From an uncultured Methanobrevibacter sp. (GTDB taxonomy: Archaea; Methanobacteriota; Methanobacteria; Methanobacteriales; Methanobacteriaceae): DNA of 6,120 nt. The position numbers were made by a program, and so were the translations under genes. The notes under the pieces were generated by a model. It did no database searches and was not told the origin of the DNA. It saw nothing but the letters and a program-made list of their open reading frames with translations. Location: the NCBI GenBank assembly GCA_946611495.1, contig CAMODR010000088.1:1-6120 (forward strand). The letters run 5' to 3'. Below are positions 1 through 5,276 of this stretch, piece after piece (the first letter of the stretch is position 1; each line of letters opens with the position of its first letter).

Positions 1-34
1 AGAAAAAGTAAACAACCCATATCCAAATCAAATT

Positions 35-50
35 AAAAAAAAAGAAAAAA
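35..50 (-). terminator. Poly-T terminator after the GNAT/zinc-ribbon gene
   Basis: Read on the minus strand, a T-tract interrupted by a single C begins immediately after the TAG stop of the 51-1076 gene. There is no hairpin, which fits archaeal U-tract termination. The 26 bases at 25-50 recur exactly at 4360-4385, downstream of another minus-strand gene. Confidence 0.6.
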
Positions 51-1076
51 CTAAACCATAAAATCCAAGTTAATTCCACAATAATGGCAGAACTTGTCAT
101 GACTATCTATAGGCATCTTGCAATATGGGCAAGTCTCACTATGAGACTCAGTATATGGAGCGTGCTTACTTTGAGATAAGTAATTCAACCTAATAAGCAA
201 TGCCTTATTAGACACCAATCCTTCATTATATTCTTGAGTAATCTGGTCTTTAATCTTTAGTGCCTTAACATGACTTAAATGAGCAACATCCACCATAGAT
301 TCCATATAATCTGAAAGGCCTTCATCTTCACCAACAATCTCTCCAAGACTGTAAGACTTCAATGGAAGCTTCTCTTCAAGATCTGATACAATATTCTTTA
401 TTTCATCTCCTTTTTCTATAAAGAAATCATTGATTTCCTTAAAATACTCCTCATCAATTCCATAACGATGTTCCAAACAGTTATAATGAATTATATCATA
501 ATTCAATGGAGTGTTATAAACGATATGACAATCATCATAATCCATTATGTGTATGCTGCTTGAAATGTTCATGTCATAGAAATGTGTAGAGACTTCCTCA
601 ACCAAATCCTTTCCCTTATTTGATATGACTTGATTAGGAGGAATGATAAACTCAATTGCACTGGCAACTATATTATCGCTTATCTTCTCGGCAAATCCAT
701 ATTTAATCAGCATCTCTACAATCAGATGTGTTGGCTCGATTATGCTTGGTTTTGAGTTTTCAGACATTGTCCTTTCAAGTTCTTCTAAAAATATGCCCTT
801 GCCACGAAATTCAGGAAGGATATAAATATTGTTTAATGCATAAGTTATAAATTCACGTGAAAAATCATAAGTTACAAAGCCAACAACCTTCTTATCCCAA
901 AGCAGTTCCTTAAACAAGCTGCAATCATAAGACTTCAATAGGAAATTCTCTTCCCTCATGGAATCATAGATATATGAATATTCCCCTTCAAGAATATTTG
1001 CTATATCTAAAGTCTTTCTGCTTAAATAGACCTTTTGAGTATTGTCTTTCCTAATTAAGTAATTATGTTCAGTCAT
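51..1076 (-). CDS. GNAT-like N-acetyltransferase fused to a C-terminal zinc ribbon
   Basis: A 341-aa protein with a recognisable front and back and an unassigned middle. Residues about 60-130 look like a GNAT fold: a beta strand (KKVVGFVTYD, 62-71), then the acetyl-CoA-binding loop NNIYILPEFRGKGIF (82-96), then a motif-B-like helix ending in IKYGFAE (124-130). The loop has the family R-x-x-G core, but Phe96 sits where Gly or Ala is usual. The C-terminus is a zinc ribbon, Cys316-x2-Cys319 and Cys330-x2-Cys333, with ten residues between the pairs. Residues about 145-310 match nothing I know; about 205-300 is charged and probably helical. No signal peptide or membrane segment is seen, so it should be cytoplasmic. 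The ATG at 1076 is preceded by a G-rich, modest ribosome site. The substrate cannot be predicted; the ribbon may bind protein or nucleic acid. The acetyltransferase call is moderate and the zinc-ribbon call is strong. No neighbour suggests a role. Confidence 0.72.
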   Translation of the reverse strand: MTEHNYLIRKDNTQKVYLSRKTLDIANILEGEYSYIYDSMREENFLLKSYDCSLFKELLWDKKVVGFVTYDFSREFITYALNNIYILPEFRGKGIFLEELERTMSENSKPSIIEPTHLIVEMLIKYGFAEKISDNIVASAIEFIIPPNQVISNKGKDLVEEVSTHFYDMNISSSIHIMDYDDCHIVYNTPLNYDIIHYNCLEHRYGIDEEYFKEINDFFIEKGDEIKNIVSDLEEKLPLKSYSLGEIVGEDEGLSDYMESMVDVAHLSHVKALKIKDQITQEYNEGLVSNKALLIRLNYLSQSKHAPYTESHSETCPYCKMPIDSHDKFCHYCGINLDFMV

Positions 1077-1176
1077 TTAATTCCCCACAATTAAAGATCG
1101 AATGTAAATATACATCTTTTATAAAATCTTTAAATATACTTTAAATAAACTTATATTTAAATTATTCTATTAAAAA

Positions 1177-1263
1177 TTTAGTTTTAACTAAAAATAGCAT
1201 TTTTATTTAGTTAAAACTAAAAATAACTATAAAATTTAGTTTAAACTAAAAATAAGACATAAA
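1177..1263. repeat. Three palindromic repeats at exact 29-nt period
   Basis: The copies start at 1177, 1206 and 1235. Each begins with a 16-bp palindrome-like core, TTTAGTTWWAACTAAA, followed by AATA, then a variable tail of about 9 nt. The third core, TTTAGTTTAAACTAAA, is perfectly self-complementary. The first two are perfect in their six-base arms and differ only in the centre, and their cores are reverse complements of each other. The symmetry and strict spacing suggest binding sites for a dimeric regulator that can bind cooperatively. The array is in the upstream region of the minus-strand GNAT/zinc-ribbon gene. The repeat and spacing are directly visible; the operator role is inferred. 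Confidence 0.8.
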
Positions 1264-1268
1264 TTAGA

Positions 1269-1278
1269 TTTATATAAT
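1269..1278. promoter_or_regulatory. Candidate TATA box beside the palindrome array
   Basis: TTTATATAAT resembles the methanogen TATA consensus TTTATATA. Its core TTATATAA is symmetrical, so direction is ambiguous. Read on the minus strand, a start site about 26 nt downstream would fall inside the third palindrome, which would place the array over the start site and leave a leader of roughly 170 nt before the GNAT gene. Other AT-rich boxes nearer that gene (about 1117-1125 and 1150-1160) could serve instead. Confidence 0.35.
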
Positions 1279-1362
1279 TAATGATAATTATCAAAAAATA
1301 TGAGAATTATAACTTCAAAAGGAATAAATTTTAAAAATAGATAGAAATATGAAATAAACTCA

Positions 1363-1385
1363 CAAAAGAAAAAAATTTAAAAATA
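1363..1385 (-). terminator. Poly-T terminator after the acidic-protein gene
   Basis: On the minus strand, two T-runs starting about 15 nt past the TAA stop of the 1399-1797 gene form a hairpin-free U-rich terminator of archaeal type. Confidence 0.5.
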
Positions 1386-1398
1386 GATAATTAAGAGT

Positions 1399-1797
1399 TT
1401 ATTCATCATAAAATTTCATTAATTCAGTTGATTCTTCAGTTGATTCAAACTCATCTATGAATGCCCTTAAATCTTTAAAGAATTCTTGTTTTCTTATATT
1501 AATGTCTTTTATACTAGAATAATCCTTTTTTAGGATTATATTCATCAAGATATCCTCTGTCTCAAGATTGATATTTGGACAATTAGAATAATCATTAAAA
1601 TCATTTAAATCATTTAAACCATCTAAATGGTCTACACCAAAATCATATGACTCTAAAGAATCATCTTTATTTCCTAAAAGGTTATCAAAATCATCAAAGG
1701 AAATATCCTCATCATCAAAAATAGGTTTGCTATTTTCTAGCTCTTTAGCAAATTCCTTAAATTCCTTCTTAAAATCAATATATTCCTTTTTTGACAT
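1399..1797 (-). CDS. Small highly acidic protein of unknown function
   Basis: A 132-aa protein I do not recognise. It is a believable gene: an AGGT ribosome site lies seven nt before the ATG, the reading frame fills the interval between two T-tract terminators, and it has a candidate promoter. It contains 37 Asp or Glu against 16 Lys or Arg, a net charge near -21. The first 25 residues are a Lys/Glu-rich amphipathic stretch (KKEFKEFAKELE) that could form a helix or short coiled coil. Residues about 26-75 are Asp/Asn-rich and probably disordered, with the tandem tripeptides LDG-LND-LND-FND at 58-69. Residues about 78-130 look helical (LMNIILKKDYSSIKD, then FFKDLRAFIDEFE). There is one Cys (Cys73), no signal peptide and no membrane segment. 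It may be a lineage-restricted interaction or accessory protein, but no function can be assigned. Confidence 0.65.
   Translation of the reverse strand: MSKKEYIDFKKEFKEFAKELENSKPIFDDEDISFDDFDNLLGNKDDSLESYDFGVDHLDGLNDLNDFNDYSNCPNINLETEDILMNIILKKDYSSIKDINIRKQEFFKDLRAFIDEFESTEESTELMKFYDE
1591..1626 (-). repeat. Four 9-nt tandem repeats encoding LDG-LND-LND-FND
   Basis: Four contiguous nine-base units at 1591, 1600, 1609 and 1618. The middle two are identical (ATCATTTAA on the plus strand); the outer two differ by two bases each. In frame they encode residues 58-69 of the acidic protein. Because the unit is three codons long, gain or loss of a copy keeps the frame. Confidence 0.8.
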
Positions 1798-1804
1798 TTT
1801 ATTT

Positions 1805-1808
1805 ACCT
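1805..1808 (-). promoter_or_regulatory. Ribosome binding site of the acidic-protein gene
   Basis: AGGT on the minus strand, seven nt before the ATG at 1797. The spacing is the same as for the aroD site chosen below and supports this start. Confidence 0.6.
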
Positions 1809-1842
1809 AAAATTAAATGATTTTTAATACCAAAATAATTTA

Positions 1843-1854
1843 CGAAAATATACT
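1843..1854 (-). promoter_or_regulatory. Candidate TATA box of the acidic-protein gene
   Basis: AGTATATTTTCG on the minus strand. A start site about 26 nt downstream (near 1823) would give a leader of about 25 nt containing the AGGT ribosome site. It lies after the T-tract of the upstream reductase gene, which fits independent transcription. Confidence 0.35.
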
Positions 1855-1877
1855 AAATAATAACAAATAATTAATAT

Positions 1878-1906
1878 AAAAAAAGTAAAAAAAAGAATAA
1901 AGAAAA
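1878..1906 (-). terminator. Poly-T terminator after HMG-CoA reductase
   Basis: Read on the minus strand, a series of T-runs separated by single C, A or G bases begins about five nt past the TAA stop of the reductase. There is no hairpin. This separates the reductase from the acidic-protein gene downstream. Confidence 0.6.
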
Positions 1907-1911
1907 TTAAA

Positions 1912-3114
1912 TTATCTTCCTAATTCTTGATGGGCTTTTGCCAAGTGGCCTGCTGCTAAAGCTCCGACTAAAGATAATTCACCTGCTAAAACAGTTGAAA
2001 CAACAATCTCAGCAAACTTATTAACCTTTCCAGATCCTAAGCAATCCAATATCTTTAATCCTTCACCAGCAGTTTCAAGTCTTGTTCCACCACCAATGGT
2101 TGCAATAGGCAAATCAGGCAAGCTTACAGCAAAGTACAAATCACCATCTCTATCTTCAGCAGTTGTGATTCCAAGGGAACCTTCCACAACATGAGCCTCA
2201 TCTTGACCGGTAGCAAGGAAAATAGCCCCAATCATATTTGCAAAATGGGCATTGTAAGCCATGCTTCCTGCTGCAGCAGAGCCTATAAGGTTTTTAGCAA
2301 CATTAACTTCCTCAATAGCCTTTGCAGTAGTCTTAAGCTTAGATTTTACTATATCTTCTGGAATCAATATGTCTGCAACAACAGTCTTTCCTCTGCCTTC
2401 TACAATATTGATTGCTGCAGGCTTCTTGTCAACACAAAGATTTCCACTTAATGCAATTGCATGAACTCCTAGGTCATCATATAACTTAGCTAAAACCTTT
2501 TCTGTCGCAATGGTAACCATATTCATTCCCATACTGTCTCCAGTGGAATAGACAAAACGTGGGTAAACATAATTTCCCACAATGATTATAGGATCTATCT
2601 TAATCAATTTTCCATGGCTTGTAGTTGATTCTGCAATTTCTTTTAGCTCATTAAAGTTTGCCTCAAACCATTCCTTTACCTTAACGGCTTCAATAACAGA
2701 ATCTGTTTTAATTACAGGAGCCCTTGTCATCTTATCTCCAATGACTCTTGCATTAGCTCCGCCAGCTGCAGTGATTGCAGAACATCCTCTGTTGATAGAT
2801 GCAACAAGTGCCCCTTCAGAGGTGGCTAAAGGAACAAAGAATTCATCATTTGCATTATCACCATTGATTTTAAGTGGGCCTGCCACCCCAATAGGTATTT
2901 GAACAGTTCCTATAGGATTTTCAATATTCTTTGAGAAAGCCTGTTCCATATCTAAAGTGTAATTAGCAATTTGATTAAGTTCACAATCAGAATACCTTTC
3001 AATAAATTCCCTTCTAATATCTAAAGCTTCTGTAGCATTTTCTGTGAATTTATCAATCTGGTAAAGCTTCATCTCACCAGCTAATAATTTATTGATGATT
3101 TCTTCCTTGTCCAT
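1912..3114 (-). CDS. hmgA: 3-hydroxy-3-methylglutaryl-CoA reductase (class I, archaeal)
   Basis: Reduces HMG-CoA to mevalonate and CoA with two NADPH, the committed step of the mevalonate pathway that supplies isoprenoid ether lipids. This form is soluble, with no membrane domain, and 400 aa is normal for archaea. Visible motifs, numbered from the chosen start: the substrate signature ENPIGTVQIPIGVAGPL (66-82); catalytic Glu100 in PLATSEGALVASINRG; the NADP-binding loop DSMGMN (193-198), where Ser replaces the usual Ala; catalytic Lys230 in CVDKKPAAIN; catalytic Asp305 in ATGQDEAHV; and catalytic His390 in LAAGHLAKAH. The spacing of these four residues matches class I enzymes. Two Met codons stand in tandem. 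The ribosome site GGTGAT abuts the first (3117) and lies three nt before the second (3114), so the second is preferred; the other choice adds one Met. sucD lies 97 nt upstream in the same direction and may be cotranscribed. Confidence 0.97.
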   Translation of the reverse strand: MDKEEIINKLLAGEMKLYQIDKFTENATEALDIRREFIERYSDCELNQIANYTLDMEQAFSKNIENPIGTVQIPIGVAGPLKINGDNANDEFFVPLATSEGALVASINRGCSAITAAGGANARVIGDKMTRAPVIKTDSVIEAVKVKEWFEANFNELKEIAESTTSHGKLIKIDPIIIVGNYVYPRFVYSTGDSMGMNMVTIATEKVLAKLYDDLGVHAIALSGNLCVDKKPAAINIVEGRGKTVVADILIPEDIVKSKLKTTAKAIEEVNVAKNLIGSAAAGSMAYNAHFANMIGAIFLATGQDEAHVVEGSLGITTAEDRDGDLYFAVSLPDLPIATIGGGTRLETAGEGLKILDCLGSGKVNKFAEIVVSTVLAGELSLVGALAAGHLAKAHQELGR

Positions 3115-3117
3115 CAT

Positions 3118-3123
3118 ATCACC
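3118..3123 (-). promoter_or_regulatory. Ribosome binding site deciding the reductase start
   Basis: GGTGAT on the minus strand (AAAGGTGAT in full) matches the 16S anti-Shine-Dalgarno well. It directly abuts the ATG at 3117 and is three nt before the ATG at 3114. Other genes in this window have about four to five nt after the equivalent point, which favours 3114. Confidence 0.6.
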
Positions 3124-3155
3124 TTTAAAATCATAAGAATAATTTAAAATTAACT

Positions 3156-3199
3156 AAAAAAAAGAAAAATATCGTTTAATGAAAAATAAAATAAAATAA
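3156..3199 (-). terminator. T-rich stretches between sucD and HMG-CoA reductase
   Basis: On the minus strand, two T-rich blocks (3182-3199 and 3156-3169) follow the sucD stop. The second contains a run of the form T5-C-T8-A, also seen at other gene ends here. They may end part or all of the sucD transcript. A weak box at about 3165-3174 (CGATATTTTT) could start a separate reductase transcript. Whether the two genes form an operon cannot be settled by reading alone. Confidence 0.45.
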
Positions 3200-3213
3200 G
3201 CAGTATGGAGAAA

Positions 3214-4080
3214 TTATTCTCCACGAATTTCTTTAATATAACTGACAATGTCTGAAGGTTTTTCAGCCACTTTAACGCCAGCTGCCTCTAAAGCTGCCAT
3301 TTTACTTTTTGCAGTTCCAGAGTTTCCAGCGATAATAGCACCAGCGTGACCCATTCTCTTTCCAGGAGGTGCAGAAATACCTGCAATATATGCAACAACA
3401 GGCTTGGATACATTTTCCTTAATGTATTCAGCAGCAGCCTCTTCAGCAGTTCCTCCGATTTCACCGATTAAAACAATCTCATCGGTTTCAGGGTCGTTTT
3501 CAAACATTTCTAACACTTCAATGTATGGAGTACCGATAACAGGGTCTCCTCCAATACCTATACAAGTACTTTGTCCTATTCCAGCACGGGTCAATTGACT
3601 TGCAATCTCATAGGTTAAGGTACCGCTTCTTGAGATAACTCCCACTTTACCTTCAGAGAAGATATGAGTTGGCATGATTCCAAGCTTACCTACCTTAGGG
3701 GAGATTACACCAGGAGTGTTAGGGCCGATAACGGTTACTCCTTTCTGTTTTGCATAAGCCATGATTTCCATAGTGTCATGGACTGGAATGTGTTCAGTAA
3801 TTATTATGACCAAATCCAAATGATCAATTGATTCGAATGCAGCATCCTTAGCGAATGGTGCAGGTACAAAAATAATTGAAGCATTTACATCAGTCTTTTC
3901 TTTAGCTTCTTCAATAGAATCAAAAACAGGAACTCCGAATATTTCTTGTCCGCCTTTACCTGGAGTTACTCCTGCTACAATATTTGTTTTATACTTAAGC
4001 ATCTGTTCAGTATGGAAAGAACCTTGCTTTCCTGTAATTCCTTGAACTAAACATTTTGTATTTTCATCTAAAATTATCAT
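3214..4080 (-). CDS. sucD: Succinyl-CoA synthetase (ADP-forming) alpha subunit
   Basis: Alpha subunit of the enzyme that interconverts succinate, ATP and CoA with succinyl-CoA, ADP and phosphate. In methanogens of this group it serves the reductive branch from oxaloacetate to 2-oxoglutarate. The 288-aa length is typical. Visible motifs: the N-terminal CoA-binding Rossmann start [19 protein letters not shown] (10-28); [11 protein letters not shown] (118-128); [12 protein letters not shown] (147-158) in the ligase domain; [11 protein letters not shown] (174-184); [15 protein letters not shown] (206-220); and [11 protein letters not shown] (240-250), in which His245 is the residue that becomes phosphorylated. 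The ATG at 4080 has GTGAT five nt upstream. The partner beta subunit (sucC), which carries the nucleotide-binding ATP-grasp domain, is not in the window. HMG-CoA reductase follows downstream. A 40-nt direct repeat lies upstream and may hold its promoter. Confidence 0.96.
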   Translation of the reverse strand: MIILDENTKCLVQGITGKQGSFHTEQMLKYKTNIVAGVTPGKGGQEIFGVPVFDSIEEAKEKTDVNASIIFVPAPFAKDAAFESIDHLDLVIIITEHIPVHDTMEIMAYAKQKGVTVIGPNTPGVISPKVGKLGIMPTHIFSEGKVGVISRSGTLTYEIASQLTRAGIGQSTCIGIGGDPVIGTPYIEVLEMFENDPETDEIVLIGEIGGTAEEAAAEYIKENVSKPVVAYIAGISAPPGKRMGHAGAIIAGNSGTAKSKMAALEAAGVKVAEKPSDIVSYIKEIRGE

Positions 4081-4085
4081 ATGAC

Positions 4086-4090
4086 ATCAC
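4086..4090 (-). promoter_or_regulatory. Ribosome binding site of sucD
   Basis: GTGAT on the minus strand, five nt before the ATG at 4080. It is a partial match to GGAGGTGAT with normal spacing. Confidence 0.5.
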
Positions 4091-4154
4091 AATCGAAATT
4101 TTAAATCTTTTTAAGTAACATTAATAATTTTGAATAATTAATTGATAATGATTG

Positions 4155-4236
4155 GAATAATTTTAATATATTTCTTTAAAAATCATTAACCAATCTGAAT
4201 AATTTAAAAATATTTCTTTAAAAATTATTAATCAAT
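4155..4236. repeat. Imperfect 40-nt direct repeat upstream of sucD
   Basis: Copies at 4155-4194 and 4197-4236 match at 36 of 40 positions, a period of 42 nt. They share GAATAATTT, TATTTCTTTAAAAAT and a CAAT end. Each copy, read on the minus strand, contains a TATA-like stretch after an A-rich element; the better one is AAATATATTA at 4164-4173 in the copy nearer sucD. The first copy is also flanked by an inverted repeat, GATTGG (4150-4155) and CCAATC (4190-4195). It may be a duplicated promoter or regulator site; the function is inferred. Confidence 0.65.
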
Positions 4237-4368
4237 AATATATATTGTTTTCAAATATTAAATAGTTAATCATTATTTGACTAAAAATAAGTAAAAATTA
4301 TTACAAATCAATTTTTATTAACTTATCCAATACAAATGATAAAAGAATTTAAAATAATAAAATCAAAT

Positions 4369-4456
4369 TAAAAAAAAAGAAAAAAAGAATTTACACATCA
4401 AAAAATAAATATAATTAAATCAAAAGTAGATAAAAAATAATGAAAAGAAAAAGAAT
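4369..4456 (-). terminator. Two T-tracts downstream of the 4499-5221 gene
   Basis: On the minus strand, a first T-rich block (4442-4456) occurs about 45 nt past the stop. A stronger one (4369-4386) follows about 115 nt past it. The stronger block lies within a 26-nt string identical to 25-50. Either could end transcription; the distal one resembles the other terminators in the window more closely. Confidence 0.5.
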
Positions 4457-4498
4457 TACTATTAAAAATATTGTAGCTAAAATAAATTAAATTAACAC

Positions 4499-5221
4499 TT
4501 ACCCTAAAATTCTTGTTTTGTTCTCAAAGGGTATAGATAAGTCAATCATATTTCCATTCATTAGTGCAGTTACAGATACGAGCACACTGCCAGGAAGCAC
4601 ATTGCAGCTTGTATGCCTTTTTACAAGATATGTGTTCTTATTTCCCAATGCGGCCCCAATCATAGCACTAGCCACTACAGCTATTTGCTCCAAATCTTTA
4701 ACTGAAACAGCCACAACAGGATCATCAGTATCATTAGAAACATATCCTACACCAGGAATGTCTCTTCTTGAGCCTATCCTATCTGAAACATCTATTACAG
4801 ACTTCATTCCACTTGCAGCCTCGATTGCAGAATTTGCAACATCCTCTACAAAGTCCTCGCCGCCATAAGTGTCAAAGGCCATAATGATAGCATCCTGATA
4901 TCCTTCATCGTTTACACGTGCTTCTGCATATGATATGCCTTCACCAGCCTTTGAAGGGTCATCTGAAATTCCATCAAGGTCTCCTGAATCCTCTGCATTA
5001 TCCTTTAGAATCTGTACGATTCCTGCATTAACAGTCTCTAAAAGCTCATCTTCAACAAAAGCAGATATGACTATGTCATCACCGGTTATATTAGTCAATG
5101 CTGCCTTTTTAGCTCCTAAATCAATAAGTTTAGGAATGTCCTTTTCAATATTTTCAACTAATGAATCTGAGACACTGACATCATTATTTGAAATATCTGC
5201 ACCAATAGCTACAACTTTCAT
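4499..5221 (-). CDS. Conserved-looking protein of unknown function
   Basis: A 240-aa soluble, acidic protein that I cannot assign to a named family. It begins with a beta strand and possible nucleotide-style turn (MKVVAIGADIS) and is rich in Ala, Val, Asp and Gly. The patterned segments FDTYGGEDFVEDVANSAIEAASGM (116-139), DRIGSRRDIPGVGYVSND (147-164) and KRHTSCNVLPGSVLVSVTALMNG (201-223) look like conserved, possibly catalytic or ligand-binding stretches. His203 and Cys206 are the only His and Cys in the protein; there is no Trp. Residues 48-60 and 166-178 (DDIVISAFVED against DDPVVAVSVKD) may reflect an internal duplication, but this is weak. The frame extends to a TTG at 5230, but the ATG at 5221 is preferred: it removes only MII, and a TATA box lies about 25 nt upstream of it, implying a leaderless mRNA. 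No ribosome site is visible. It is divergent from aroD. Confidence 0.82.
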   Translation of the reverse strand: MKVVAIGADISNNDVSVSDSLVENIEKDIPKLIDLGAKKAALTNITGDDIVISAFVEDELLETVNAGIVQILKDNAEDSGDLDGISDDPSKAGEGISYAEARVNDEGYQDAIIMAFDTYGGEDFVEDVANSAIEAASGMKSVIDVSDRIGSRRDIPGVGYVSNDTDDPVVAVSVKDLEQIAVVASAMIGAALGNKNTYLVKRHTSCNVLPGSVLVSVTALMNGNMIDLSIPFENKTRILG

Positions 5222-5240
5222 AATAATCAATTATATCTTT

Positions 5241-5250
5241 TATTTTTATA
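5241..5250 (-). promoter_or_regulatory. TATA box of the unknown gene, positioned for a leaderless mRNA
   Basis: TATAAAAATA on the minus strand. Its centre is about 25 nt before the ATG at 5221, the usual distance from an archaeal TATA box to the transcription start. Together with the lack of a ribosome site, this suggests transcription begins at or next to the start codon. Confidence 0.5.
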
Positions 5251-5276
5251 GTTTATTAAATTTATTAAATAATTTA

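Larger units (their letters stand above)
1077..1398. other. 322-nt gap with palindrome array, candidate promoter and terminator
   Basis: No convincing gene is found here on either strand. The gap lies upstream of the GNAT/zinc-ribbon gene and downstream of the acidic-protein gene, both on the minus strand. It holds three palindromes at a 29-nt period (1177-1263), a symmetrical TATA-like box (1269-1278), a separate 12-bp palindrome (1282-1293), and the T-tract of the acidic-protein gene (1363-1385). A near-identical 16-nt string ending in AAAAATAGATA occurs at about 1328-1343 and 1374-1389; it is so AT-rich that it may be chance. Confidence 0.7.
4081..4498. other. 418-nt gap upstream of sucD
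   Basis: Very AT-rich with no supported gene on either strand. It holds the sucD ribosome site, a 40-nt imperfect direct repeat (4155-4236), and T-tracts on the minus strand at 4369-4386 and 4442-4456 that belong to the end of the 4499-5221 gene. I see nothing defined at 4237-4360. No GC-rich island suggests a structured RNA. Confidence 0.65.

Noticed and set aside
643..825. Plus-strand 60-codon frame inside the GNAT/zinc-ribbon gene
   Set aside because: It overlaps the conserved acetyl-CoA-binding region in antisense, so it is a shadow.
1177..1263. CRISPR array
   Set aside because: Units are only about 20 nt conserved with about 9 nt between them, far too short for spacers, there are only three copies, and no cas gene is present.
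2191..2902. Plus-strand open frames of 67 to 106 codons opposite HMG-CoA reductase
   Set aside because: They lie wholly inside a gene with all catalytic motifs, have no ribosome sites I can support, and encode low-complexity, unpatterned proteins. They are antisense shadows.
4113..4152. Third copy of the 40-nt repeat before sucD
   Set aside because: At the right spacing the match is only a little over half of positions, near what AT-rich sequence gives by chance.
4277..4290. Fourth copy of the palindrome motif (TTTGACTAAAAATAAG)
   Set aside because: It shares one half-site and the trailing AATAAG with the copy at 1235 but has no matching left arm, so it is probably chance in AT-rich DNA.
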